In this document: positions 47,258 through 57,424 of the stretch, piece by piece
Layout: each line of letters opens with the position of its first letter
Numbering within the stretch: the stretch's first letter is position 1
NCBI RefSeq assembly: GCF_036898095.1
Contig: NC_090731.1
Location: 151,151,235-151,215,234 of the forward strand
Source of the DNA: Palaemon carinicauda
Lineage: Eukaryota > Arthropoda > Malacostraca > Decapoda > Palaemonidae
Direction of reading: 5' to 3'
Length of the DNA: 64,000 nucleotides
Program-made: the position numbers and the translations under genes
Notes under the pieces: generated by a model
Seen by the model: the letters and a program-made list of their open reading frames with translations, nothing else
Database searches by the model: none
Told to the model about the DNA's origin: nothing

Positions 47258-49213
47258 TTTGGAGAGCTCCCTTCTTCAACAGGGTCTGGACTTCTGCCCA
47301 AAAGGGCTTGCCCCATTGCCGATCCCATGGCAAGGGAGTTCAATGACACTGGATTCATCGTCAGGGGAGGTAGAGATGATATGAACGGGATGCGATATCC
47401 TAGACTGATTTGGGAGATTGCCCAAGAATCGGCCCCGAGTTGCTTCCACCTGTTTGAGCAATTTTGTAGGCATCCCCCCCACTGGTGGAACTGCAGGGGG
47501 ACTGCCTATCCTAGTGTTTGCGGCCTCGGCTGCTCCCTCTAGGATTTTTGCCTCCCCTGGGGGACTTTTTGCCTTTCCTTTCTTTGACAAGAAAGGGCTT
47601 AGACACCAAAGTCTTCGCTGCTGTTGTCGTCGTAGTGGTGGTCTAGACTGGATGGGACTGCTGTGGTGCTGGAGGCTTATAGGGCTTGGATGTTAAAGGC
47701 TTATGAAGGCAGAAATCTTAATGAGACTTCCTCCACCTCTCAGCGGCATGTTCCACATCCTTAGGCTAGAACAGGACAGATCCCTCTAGGGAGGAATGTC
47801 TGAGCCTATTGATATCGACGCTAGGGACCTTCTGATGGAATCTCTCAGCTACTGCATCCCGACATTTCAGGATGGTATTTGCCCACAAGTTCGAGACTTG
47901 GCGGGCCAGAAACTCTATCGTGCGAGTACCTGAGAGAAGGAAGATTTCCATAGCTTTCTGGTACGCTCCTTGGAGAAATCCTCCGAATGTATCAGAATAC
48001 CTTAGGTCCCCAACCAGATATCGAGCCACGAAGTGGCTTGCATAGCACACTTCGCAACTTTCTCCTGGTTGAGGATCTCGGCTGCCGAGAAAGAGACCTG
48101 CCGGTTGGAGTCTCTCTCAAGAGGGACTCCCCCGGTTAGCTCTTCCAGCGAGTGGTGAAGTGGAAGAGCTATACAGGGCTCCTCTAGGATCTCGAAGTAC
48201 CTCCTCTGTTGTACGCGAGGAGGTGGGAGGAGCTTGTTGGTGGTACCGGAATGGTTGGAGGAGGACATCTCGGAGAGCTGTTGTGAGATCTTGTTCCTGG
48301 TACTCTTTACCCCTTGAGACCAGGACAGGGCTGCACTGGTCTTAAGAGGGTTTTAGAGTACCAAAGACGCGGTCTAAGACCATGTCTTTGCCCTCTCGAG
48401 GAGGGATCTCTGGGTCAGAAAACCAGTTGAGAGCCCTCGTTAGTCAGAACTTGCCAAAACGCATGTTATGACTCTTGCTGGTCTCCTCCTGATGTAGGAC
48501 TTGCAGCAAAGTCTCCTTCTATCCCCAAAGGCTCTTCTTGGGGAGAGTCACAGACATTTCCTGAGTGGCTAGTTGGCTCCATCCTAGTCCTAGTAGAGGA
48601 CATAGGCAATGTTTTTGAGTCTTTAGATTCCTTCCTGGGAAGGATATGACTCCAACATTGACTAGGGTGGCGTGTCCCTTCCAATCCCCGACTGTGTAGA
48701 CACCTTGGCTCGAAGAGAGGTTTCCTCAATTGGTACGATGGGGAAAGTCTCTCCTCGCGTGATTCTCTTGGAGACGGGAAATCTTCGTCCGAAAGGGAAG
48801 GAGAGGCAGTCTGAGGAATAGAAGGAACCTGCCTCGAAGGTCTGCGTGGAGTCAGTTTCGCCCTTGGGGAAGTGACTGCGTCTGGGACTCCTCTTTTTCT
48901 CTTCAAAGGGGTAAAAGAAGCCATGGTTCTGTGTCCCAATTCAGTGAAGACAGGCTTGAAAGCCTGAGCTACAGCTCTGATCAGGGCACCTAACCATGGT
49001 TGTTGGCTGACAGACATACCCTTGGAAGGGAAAGGGATTAAAGGATCCCTGGGAGGAGTCACAATCACTGGTGGGTTCGCCTGTGGTAGCTTTGGGATCC
49101 TGGACCCCTCTGAAAGTTTCTCTTCACCCACAATGCGCAGTGGCCTGCGCTTGCAGGGAGGAGAATGAGGCGATGGCGACCTTGCCGTACATCGTTCATT
49201 AGGGTATGTAGTC

Positions 49214-49435
49214 TCGCGCGCGGGAGGACGACGGCGCCCGCGCGAGGCAGGACGACGGCGCCCGCGCGAGGCAGGACGACGGCGCCCGCGCGAGGCAGGA
49301 CGACGGCGCCCGCGCGAGGCAGGACGACGGCGCCCGCGCGAGGCAGGACGACGGCGCCCGCGCGAGGCAGGACGACGGCGCCCGCGCGAGGGAGGACGAC
49401 GGCGCTCGCGCGAGGGAGAATATTGGCGCGCGGGC
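49214..49435. repeat. 24-bp GC-rich minisatellite in gag of element 4
   Basis: GACGACGGCG recurs exactly every 24 bp at 49227, 49251, 49275, 49299, 49323, 49347, 49371 and 49395, linked by CCCGCGCGAGGCAG. The unit length is a multiple of three and it has no stop in any of six frames (sense frames give RAGAVVLP, SCLARAPS or RRPASRGR repeats). The copies are nearly identical. Confidence 0.97.
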
Positions 49436-50310
49436 GCGCAGGATTATTACGAAGAGTACGTGGGCGCAGGAGTGTTCGCGCACATCTGTGCCGGCCGTAG
49501 AGCGCGCCCGCGCAATACAAAGTTCCCTAGTGCGCAGGCGCGCAATGGATACATGAGGGGCAGTGCGCCGGAGAATGTTGGCGCGCATCCCTCGGAGAAG
49601 ATGGCCAAGCGTGCGTACATATCCTTGCGGATACGTGCGGGAGAAGGCTGGCGCGCAGGTGAGCGCTGGCGCATTGGTAAGGGTTGGCGCGCGGGAGAAG
49701 ACAGCATGGCTGACTTCCCAGAAGGCCTGCTATCAGTTGAAAGTTTGCGTGCAGGTTTTACCTGGCATGTAGGATGGTGTGCAGCATGGCGCGCAGGTTT
49801 TACCTGGCGTGTAAGATGGTGCGCAGCATGGCGCGCAGGAGTTAGATGTTGAGTGCGTATGCGCACGTGCAGGAGAATGTTAGCGCGCGGCAGAGCGTGG
49901 GCGCCTAGGGGAGTGCTGGCGTGTAGGAGAGCACCACTGCGCAGTAGATTGATGGCGCGCAGGTGAGTGTTGGCGCGCAGATGGGCGCGGGCGCGCAGGT
50001 GAGTGTTGGCGCGCAGATGGGCGCGGGCGCGTAGGAGACTGTTAGCGCATGGGCGTAGTTTGTGCAGGGGGCGCAGGCAAGACCTGGCGCGCAGGAGAAC
50101 GTGGGTGCATATGTGCATGAGGGCGCGCATAGCGCATGATGGAGCTATTCTCATGTTGGAGCGTATGTACCTGTTGGTGCGCACACTCTTGATGCCCTGT
50201 GTTAGGGTTATGATGGATTTCCGCGCATAGTGATGGGGCCTGACGAGCTACTAAAGAGCGCTTGTCAGGTCTCATGGGCGCATTGCGCGTATGTTGTTGG
50301 CGCGCAACAG
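49436..50310. repeat. GCGCGC-rich degenerate repeat block in gag of element 4
   Basis: Irregular recurrence of words like TTGGCGCGCAGGTGAGTG and GGCGCGCAGATGGGCGCGGG, clearest at 49958-50035. It is much richer in CpG than anything else in the window. On the minus strand it encodes RARAHLRANTHLRA-like repeats. It looks like an older relative of the adjacent 24-bp array. Confidence 0.75.
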
Positions 50311-51237
50311 CACGCTTGGGTGGAGCCTTGTTAGGCCCATGCAGAAACGGCGACGGCAGGTCTGTCGAGTGGAAAGTCGACGTGTCCTTTAAAAGGACGA
50401 CCTTCCACTGAAGGCGATAGCAAACGATCTGCAGAAAGGTCCAGGAACAATGCAGGTGCAGTGACGGATGACTGGTCTAGAGGCTCCTCTGCGGAGGACT
50501 GCATTGAAGATGTTGAACCAAAGAGGTGCCTCCTCGCCGCAGGTGAAGGAAGGCCTCTATGGCGAAGAGGAAGGCGAGCCTTCCGACGAATGCGCCCTCT
50601 GGGGGCCGTTGGATTAGCAAGCTGACCTTCTGCAGTCCTCCGAAGAGTAGTCTCTGTAAGTGAACTCTCCCGAGGGAGAGAAACACTAGCAGGAGAGACT
50701 GCCGATGGACTTAGTTTCCCCCTCATAGGTTGACCAGGAACGGGAGAAACTAAGCCGTCAGCTACCGTAGAGTTTGGAGTGGAAGAGATGGGTGAGACCA
50801 CATTGGATACCTCTGACACCACAACGTCGACAAGAGACAGAGGATCAACCTCTGACAGCGACGATGAATGCTTGACAGCAGCACCCGATCGGATGTAGTT
50901 AAGCAAAACCTCCTTGGAGGGCGAACCCGTAAGCCCCAAAGCTGAAATAAGGTGGTTAGTGACATATCCTCCCCCGGGGGGAGAGGTGGAGCTGCTTCAC
51001 TAGAGGAAGCAACGTTATCTCTCAAGACCCGAGGTTGGTTAACAATACATCGGTCTACGCTACCACTCGATGGTCTCTCGAAAGAGACCGACCGAGTAGG
51101 AGCTTCGGAGGATGTTTGCGCAACGAAAGAATAGGCCTTGGGTTTTCCCCTTTCGAAGCAACCTTCGAAGGAGAAATATCTCGTTTGGACTTCTTCCGTC
51201 GTCGCGAAAACCTCTCCCTCTGGGAAGCAGACCACTC

Positions 51238-51382
51238 CCTACACTAACTACCCTCCCCTACCCCGCTAACTAGCGGTGTGGGTAGTAAACGATCGTTAAA
51301 AATTAATGGCTCGTCATTTCAGCTATGACGAAAGTAATACCCCTATTAAATAGCGTGGTTTGTATTCCAGTTACGGAACAAA
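51238..51382. repeat. Inverted terminal repeat and terminus of element 4, window-right copy
   Basis: Reverse complement of 43757-43875, followed by the terminus GGTTTGTATTCCAGTTACGG and ACAAA. In element orientation this is the 5' end. Confidence 0.88.
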
Positions 51383-52224
51383 CATGGTATTACACAAAAT
51401 CTAAAAATATATTGAATTATTCTTGTGACTGTAGTATGCTGGAATTGAAGCAGATGGAAAAAAAAAATGACTTGTGAAGCAACATCAGAGAACTTGGGCT
51501 TTTGTTTATGTCGAATAAAAAAAGCTGTCAAAAAGTAACAATGCATGCGCAATAACCAACATAATAATTGAAAAGTAAACAATCAGCTTGGAAAATTAAG
51601 TAGTATTCACATTTTAGTCAATCGATACAGGGGTTATGCCCCAGGCCCCCTTTAGTCATAGACAAAAATGCCAAAATAGCCAACACTTGTTTAATTCTTA
51701 TAGTGAATTCTATTTTCGTAAAAAAATAAATTGGAAAATTTTTGATACTTTATTTCTAGCCAAATACATGAGCCATATATTCTCCCTACTTATGTTGTGA
51801 TTTTCCATTTCTAACCATGAATATTGGGCCAAATACCTGTACATAAGTTTTCCTACCTCCCATATAACAATTATGGGGAACCCCAGTGAAAAACTGGGGT
51901 ACTGGGTGGGAAAACTGTGGTATTGGGTGGTATAACACAAGTGATTTGCAGCAATAGTAAATTGTCAGAAATGCAAGATAAATGGCATGAAGTTTGGGTG
52001 GGAAAACTGTGGTATTGGGTGGTATAACAAGTGATTTGCAACAATAGTAAATTGTCAGAAATGCAAGATAAATGGCATGAAGTTGAAGTATCATATTACC
52101 TATGATTCACATGTTTATTCGCTAACAAATAAACGATCTCACTGCTCCTCTGTTCTGGCAAGCAGTACATAAATGTGCTGTGAACGTCATACTTGCAAGT
52201 TACTATCAAAGTATCAATTTTATG
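51383..52224. other. Spacer and repeat between elements 4 and 5
   Basis: AT-rich. 51735-51960 is a diverged copy of 42470-42640 joined to 43609-43680, without the piggyBac-type insertion. The rest shows no gene. Confidence 0.55.
51904..52085. repeat. 92-bp tandem duplication
   Basis: GGGTGGGAAAACTGTGGTAT starts at 51904 and again at 51996. The two units, ending in AAATGGCATGAAGTT, are almost identical apart from a 2-bp CA difference and one substitution. Confidence 0.95.
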
Positions 52225-52570
52225 ACAAATTCAAAGATTTGTATTTTCCCTAATACAAACCTGGAGTTATTTGTGGAAAATCTTTCGGCAAAGCTGGAAG
52301 GTAGCCGTAATATTTTAATTGTGGAGTGGCAAGCCTACCTAAACACTTGCTGTGGGTAGGTAGGGGTGGAGGGGGTACCAAACGACCTATAACTAACAGC
52401 TCAGTGAATCTTGTCACTTTTTTAGTGCAGGCAGGACTTATCGGGGAACAGGTGATGGCAAGACAATTAATATAAAACTCCAGGTTTGTATTAGGGAAAA
52501 AATACAAATGATCTATGAATTTATCATTTATTCCCACACTTACAAACCTTACATTATTTAAATGGATGAC
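52225..52570. repeat. Terminus, inverted repeat and ICR of element 5
   Basis: The terminus ACAAATTCAAAG...TTGTATTTTCCCTAATACAA (52225-52270) is repeated in reverse at 52478-52525 (CCAGGTTTGTATTAGGGAAA). The adjoining TTATTCCCACACTTACAAAC (52528-52550) should mirror the lost far terminus. It has the same layout as element 4. Confidence 0.82.
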
Positions 52571-52796
52571 TCACCCTTAGGTAAGTGGTAAGTACAACTA
52601 GTGGCTTAGTCATTGACCCACGTTTGCCTAGCACAGTGTTAGACTGTGGTCTTGGGAAAACCTTGCCACCTCGCTTATCAAAACAACGAGACTGATAGCA
52701 GCCTGAGCTACATTATTGTTGTGAGATATAGCATATGAACGTCTAGGTAAGATGCCTGGAGTCTAAATAGAGTCCTTTCAATGACGTCACTGGGAA

Positions 52797-53078
52797 TTGC
52801 CGGCGGCCATGCTGGAGGGCATACAAAGCGAAAACATGGCAGCTGCTACAGCGAATATGGACAATGAGAGCGACTTTGTCAAACAATTGTCTGGTGATGA
52901 TAAGCGTTTTTACAAGCAGAAACTCTATCTAATTGATGGCCTAGATCCATACCAGATGCAAAATTCATTCAGTCAAAATATTGCGGATTTTCCCAGTATT
53001 TCATACATTGATATGGTGAACTACTTGGTACTGTCGGCCAACCCAGAACATGAGTGGGCATACATTTCCATTGAATAA
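52797..53078 (+). pseudogene. N-terminal fragment of a YqaJ/SWIM-type transposon protein
   Basis: A 93-codon frame starting inside the inverted repeat. It reads SGDDKRFYKQKLYLIDGLDP, YQM, then FPSISYIDMVNYLVLS. In invertebrate proteins that carry a YqaJ-like nuclease domain, often with SWIM or THAP-type zinc modules, this pattern (KxYLxKL, DPY, P-x-V-T-Y-x-DI-x-NYLV) forms the N-terminus. The normal continuation after NYLVLS (a KAYKSLEAYN-type block) is absent, and the frame ends after an unrelated NPEHEWAYISIE. That fits truncation by internal deletion. Confidence 0.6.
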
Positions 53079-53778
53079 TCTGCTTCCAGAGTTCGTTGTT
53101 TTTCCCTTTAATGCTTTTAAGTCCAAAATTAGATAAACACTGGGCCAATGAAGAGAGTGTTTATAATTATAAAGCTAATATTGATCATTTAGCCTAACCT
53201 TGTGTATTATAATTTTTGATTGTCAAAATGTATGTAAAAGTTTTGTATTATAATGTCAAATCTTTATCAGTTCATGCCTAAACATTGTGTTTGTGTTTGG
53301 TTACAAATGCTATAATTTCTTATATACATATAAACACATGATTGACAAACACAATTGTAATGCTCTTGGATGATCGTTTTGCCTCCTTGCAATTAAATGC
53401 GAAAGTTTAATTACTTTTTCAATGTTTCATATATAAGCTGAAGACCCCTTCGGGTTAAACCAGCTTTCAGATATTATTATTTATAATCAATGTTTATTCA
53501 TCACATAGGCCTGTATGTCTGCACAATTTAATACACAAATTTAAATAAATATAAATATACACTTAATTATATATAGGCATGAGCACCTTGACGAAATAGA
53601 GACCTAGGTAAGTAGCCTTTGTTAACATAGCCAATATGGGCGCTTTTAATTTTTGTTTTGAAAATCTGAGATGCCCCTTTGATGTTTAAAAATTGAGATG
53701 CCCCCTCCCCCACACACACTACACACTGAACTGACGATGATACTTGTCAAGTCACCTATGCGATTGGATATAGCATGT
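53079..53778. other. Non-coding core of the YqaJ/THAP transposon remnant
   Basis: AT-rich sequence between the two convergent fragments. The deletion joint of the ancestral element should lie here, but I cannot place it. Confidence 0.4.
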
Positions 53779-54039
53779 TTACATAGGAATAATGATACTT
53801 TTAGAGCCTGGCCGAGACTGACCTGATATGAAATTATCAGAACAAATACGTGCGTAGGGTAGTGAGGATTCACGTAGATCAGCCCGTGATATTCTGGTCA
53901 ACCACAAGTCACGTCTGCACTTGGATAATTCCTCTGTATCTTTGTCCTGATTCTGAATAACTGCCGGTATGCGGTAGAAACTCTTGTCATCTCTTCGTCC
54001 TCGATTCCCACAGCCAGCAATAGCGCAAAAACTGGGCAT
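53779..54039 (-). pseudogene. THAP zinc-finger domain fragment
   Basis: The 86-aa minus-strand frame begins MPSFCAIAGCGNRG and continues KSFYRIP, DLWLTRISR, then YARICSDNFISG. This is the THAP layout (C-x4-C near the start, F-x-R-x-P, a Trp, and R-x-C-S-D-H-F at the end). The fourth zinc ligand, normally His in CSDHF, is Asn here, so metal binding is probably impaired. A good 5' splice site (CAG/GTCAGT) at about 53824-53832 sits just after FIS, so the last residues of the open frame are probably intronic. It is probably the first exon of a transposase, with the remainder deleted. Confidence 0.75.
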
Positions 54040-54453
54040 TGTGTGAATGTGAATGTGATGAAATGGCTAAATATTCAACAGTTCAACCATAGCTACTCAC
54101 TGAACGCATCTTTGTTTGCCCTCCAAGATGGCGGACCGGAAGTTTGATGACGTGTAATGAAAGGACTCTATAGGAAACTTACACATAATAAAGACATTTC
54201 CCAATGCCTAACTCACAGGAAGCATTGGGGATGTGTACAAGTATAAATGTTAACTATACTAGGTTACACACGGGAAATGGTTATTACCTGCAGAAGTTGA
54301 AGCCAGCTTGCATAGGGACCTATGGAGCTGTATCCCAAAAGAGGGGAAGATGACAGGAAAAATGCCAGACACTTTCATGCATCCCAGACTTAACCCGGGT
54401 TATCAATACTCTCAACCATCTGTTACTTGACCAACAAGGTGCTAGAGGTCATT

Positions 54454-55195
54454 CTAAACCACCTGTTGTGCAGTTACCACAAGATCGATAGAGAACGTAT
54501 AGTCTCTCCTGTGGGTCACGTCTCGTAGATAGTGGGTGGTGAAGGTCATCTGACGCTTCCACATGCCCTCTTTTAAAACTTGCAACCTGGAATAATTGCG
54601 TTTGAATGCCAGGGACATAGTGATGCCCCTGACATCATGAGCCCTAGGTCTATGAGCTGGAGGAGGGTTCTGATTTAGAGAATGGTCAATGACCCTAGGG
54701 ATCCAAGCCAAAATGGTGTATTTGGTTACCTCCTCTTCCTTTAACCCAAACTAACAAATAATGCTGCTAGTCGAGGCTGGGTTGGTGCAGTGCGTTTAAG
54801 ATAATATTGTAAACTCCTCACTGGATATAGTAATAATTGAATCTGGATCATAGGTTGAAGAACGTAGATTCTTAATATGAAAGGGCCTAAATCAAGGGTC
54901 CAGTACCCTTGGATTTTGAGTCTTAACAATGAACTCAGGGACGAAGCCAAGTGTCACCTCCCACCATCCCCTTGAATGGGTGATGGCGTATGAGACCATG
55001 AAGTTCGCGAACTCTCTTTGCCGAAGCTAAAGCAAGCAGGGAGCCATCTTCAAAGTGAGATTACGGTTTATTGCATGGCATAATGGTTCGTATGAAGATC
55101 CCTTCAGGGAGCAAGACGCGAAACACTTCCAAGGAGGAGGTCTTACCTCTGACTTGGGACAAGTGATCTCATAACTTCGAATGAGTAAGGAAACC
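54454..55195 (-). pseudogene. Tyrosine recombinase C-terminal part of element 5
   Basis: 54454-54711 reads RPRAHDVRGITMSLAFKRN and GMWKRQMTFTTHYLRDVTHR, so His, Arg, Trp and the Tyr nucleophile are present. Upstream near 54990-55030 another frame reads ASAKRVRELHG with the first catalytic Arg. The piece 54741-54950 carries the intervening CPVRSLQYYLKRT block. Frameshifts separate the pieces. The reading continues beyond the insertion at 56649. Confidence 0.8.
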
Positions 55196-56648
55196 AGTAA
55201 TTTTTCATAATAAACCCACCCAGCACTTTAGTTGTTGTGTGTTTTTGTCAGGTAAAACATGTGAAAAAAAATAAATTCTTGTCAATACATTATCCTCGCA
55301 AATTCATAACAAAAAAAAAATTAATTTAACTTACGGTAAATAAAGATTTTTTCTAAGTACCTTTTTTATCTTCAGTGACACGGAGAGTAGCTCCTGTTAC
55401 TTCGTATGTTCATTCCTATTCTATTAAGCTCCACCCCTTTGCGCACTGTGATAATTTTCGCCTGATTGCGCCAAAGTCGTGGTTATCCACAACCCTACTG
55501 CGCGTGCGTGAAAAAAAAAAATTTCTCCCATTTTGCGGGCTCTGTAATATGATTTGGCCTATCAGAATCTAGATACATTATAATCTCACCATTTCATTGA
55601 TCCTTGATGAAAAACGTTATTCATGCATATCCGTGAAGCCCGCTCATTTTCAAATTAGAAAGCATTCCTTGGCCGCTTGACCGTTCATTAGTTCAGTGAT
55701 GGCGACTGTGTACTGGTTGGGAATTTACCCCACATGAGGCTATTAGACTATTTTTAACAAATAATGAAGAAACTTTAAAATTTTTGCGTAATCACAGTGT
55801 GCTCCCTTTAGAAATATAACTTGCCCGAAGTGTTACAAATAGTGTTCTTTGCGACCTGATCGCCATTGTTGGCAGTGTCACGGTAAATTCATTTATATGT
55901 TTTTAGCATTTATATTTTTTATATATTTGCAGGTAGAACCTTGGCTAGGGACTGTGACCTGGGAAGGTTTGTGACCTGGGAAGGGGGTCCTGGGGCTTGC
56001 CCCCAGCTAGGGGTTGTGACCTTGGAAGGGGCTAGAAGTTGTGACCTGGGAACTACTAGATTAGGTTAGGTGGGTTTGTTAGGTTCTGTACCCTTTTGTA
56101 CCCTATATATATATATTGTGTTAAGGGTATATAGAAAAATGCTTTAACACATTTTATTTAATTAATTTACTAAAAAAATAATGTAAATTAATAAAAACAT
56201 TATTTATCGATTTCGAAGGGTTTGCAGTGATATTGTAAGGGAATTTGGTAATATTCAAGGGGATTCTAGTAATTCGTGGTTCCCGCGTAGCGCAATATAC
56301 GGCTGAGCACAAATCCGTTGAACATTCAATAGAAAACGGGACTCGGAAGAAAAAGGGCCAACGATAGTTTTCGTTAAGTGTTGTTCCTCATATTTTTTCA
56401 TGAAAGAATATTTTTTTTTTATTTTTCTAGTTGTTTTGTTGTGTTTTGCCGTTATTCTCTTCAGCAATTCGTTATTTTTCAGTACCCTACCTGTTCTTCT
56501 CTAAATTAAAGCTGGGTGGCGATACTCAGAAAATGATACATTCGCGGAAGTTAATAACATCAGAACACAACAAAACAACAAGAAAACTAACGAAAAAAAT
56601 ATTTTTTCATGGAAAAAGCGCTGGGTGGGTTTATTACGAAAAATTACC
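55196..56648. mobile_element. 1.45-kb non-autonomous TIR element with 8-bp target duplication
   Basis: AGGAAACC flanks both sides (55188-55195 and 56649-56656). The ends are inverted repeats of about 30 bp: GTAATTTTTCATAATAAACC plus CACCCAGC on the left, and its near-exact complement on the right. It lies within element 5. Eight-base duplications are typical of hAT and P-type elements. No transposase frame is present. Inside are four GTGACCTGGGAAGG units (55948-56052) and a long hairpin (56397-56612). Confidence 0.82.
56397..56612. repeat. Internal inverted repeat of the 1.45-kb TIR element
   Basis: TTCATGAAAGAATATTTTTT and TAGTTGTTTTGTTGTGTTTTG (56397-56450) pair with AACACAACAAAACAACAAGA and AAAATATTTTTTCATG (56563-56612). 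Arms are about 60-75 bp with a loop of about 75 bp. The outer base of this hairpin sits next to the right terminal repeat. Confidence 0.8.
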
Positions 56649-57301
56649 AGGAAACCTCCAATGAAGAGGAAAGGTCTACTCCTTTCAGGCTAAAGGCTAG
56701 GTTTAAGGCTGAGCCATATACTTTCACCGCCGAGACCAAGAGTAGTTTTTCCTCTCAAAGGTATAAAAGGAATTCCGCTATTACTGGAATAGTGGCCTCG
56801 AGGGGACAGATACCCCTTCAACAACACCAGCCACAGAAGACTGTCCACTTTGCCTGGTATACAGAGGCAGAGGACTTCCACATGTCACCAGACATCCTCT
56901 TTGCAACTTGTTGCGAAAAACCTCTCTGATAGAGGGGATGCTGGACAGTCTCCAGGCTGGAAGCCGTAAAGATGGGACGCTATTGTAGAAGATGTTCGTG
57001 TGTGGTTGTTTGAGTAGATCTGACCGTGGAGTAAGTTTTTTCGGGAGATCTACTATGAGGCGCAGAAGGCCTGGAAACCATTCTGCATGATGCCATAGTG
57101 GAGCTACTGTATTAGGGCCATCATTAAGTTGTTGGATGCTCTAGTTTCGTTGAGCACTCGTCTCATCAGACAGAACGGGGGAAAGGAGTACATGTCGATG
57201 TTGTCTCACCGTTGTTGAAATGCATCCTACCACAGAGTGAGGGTCTGGCACTGGGGAGCAGTACTTCAGGAGCCTGCAGTACAGGGACGTTGTGAACAGA
57301 T
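56649..57301 (-). pseudogene. YR N-terminus and methyltransferase-like domain relic of element 5
   Basis: The minus-strand piece 56690-56881 reads DSLLWLVLLKGYLSPRGHYS and SNSGIP. It is in the same non-coding frame as ESLLWLVSWKGYLPTRCHYS in element 4, so nucleotide similarity is high. 56940-57250 corresponds to element 4 at 45590-45900, including CAGACAGAACGGGGGAAAGG. No intact frame. Confidence 0.75.
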
Positions 57302-57424
57302 TAAGCGCGAAGTTTGCGACAAAGTTGTGCTGCCATCTTCGAACAAAGGTGTAAACACGTGTGTTCTGGTAATTATAAAGCCGCTAGAATAACATAACAT
57401 AACAAAGCTCAAAATATATTAAAC

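Larger units (their letters stand above)
47766..51235 (-). pseudogene. gag-like region of element 4, several frames
   Basis: The C-terminal gag domain is at 47766-48268 (CAMQATSWLDIWLGT, then AVAERFHQKVPSVDINRLRH in another frame). Upstream at 48466-49131 is a Ser/Pro/Arg-rich part (FTPLKRKRG, SLSDEDFPSPRESREE). The middle holds the minisatellite and GCGCGC-rich block. Pieces at 50331-50939 and 50762-51235 are Ser/Val-rich without recognised motifs. Frames 48466-49131 and 49447-50184 are in register with each other, with a stop at 49447. No single intact protein exists. Confidence 0.6.
43717..51382 (-). mobile_element. DIRS-like retrotransposon, degraded (element 4)
   Basis: About 7.67 kb. 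Inverted repeats (about 43757-43875 and 51238-51378), an ICR at about 43972-44090, and minus-strand gag, RT, RNase H, methyltransferase-like and YR regions give the complete DIRS layout. Left terminus ACAAATTCG at 43717; right terminus GGAACAAA ending at 51382. RT motifs are intact, but frameshifts, a 21-G tract and a changed YR catalytic Arg show that it is inactive. It is close to elements 1 and 5 in sequence. Confidence 0.88.
52768..54170. mobile_element. ~1.4-kb DNA transposon remnant with YqaJ-like and THAP fragments
   Basis: Ends GAGTCCTTTCAATGACGTCA (52770 onward) and, in reverse complement, GAGTCCTTTCATTACACGTC (down from 54168) form imperfect ~55-bp inverted repeats. They continue with CGGCCATGCTGGAGGGCATA and a counterpart CGCCATCTTGGAGGGCAAA. 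A TA flanks each side (52768-52769 and 54169-54170), a probable 2-bp target duplication. Two truncated, convergent coding pieces lie inside. From memory, ISL2EU-type transposons combine a 2-bp duplication, a transposase and a YqaJ-type nuclease gene, so I infer an internally deleted member of that group. Confidence 0.72.

Noticed and set aside
49214..49435. CRISPR-like array
   Set aside because: The units are contiguous 24-bp repeats without spacers, inside a eukaryotic retrotransposon.
49165..49852. Plus-strand repetitive frames (TTAPARGR-type protein)
   Set aside because: They result from the minisatellite being open in all frames. The element is transcribed from the minus strand.
49436..50310. 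CpG island promoter of a host gene
   Set aside because: The CpG richness comes from repeats inside the gag region of element 4. No gene starts there.
52797..54039. Host genes for a YqaJ-type and a THAP protein
   Set aside because: Both fragments lie within one pair of inverted repeats with a TA on each side, in the middle of a DIRS element, and both are truncated.
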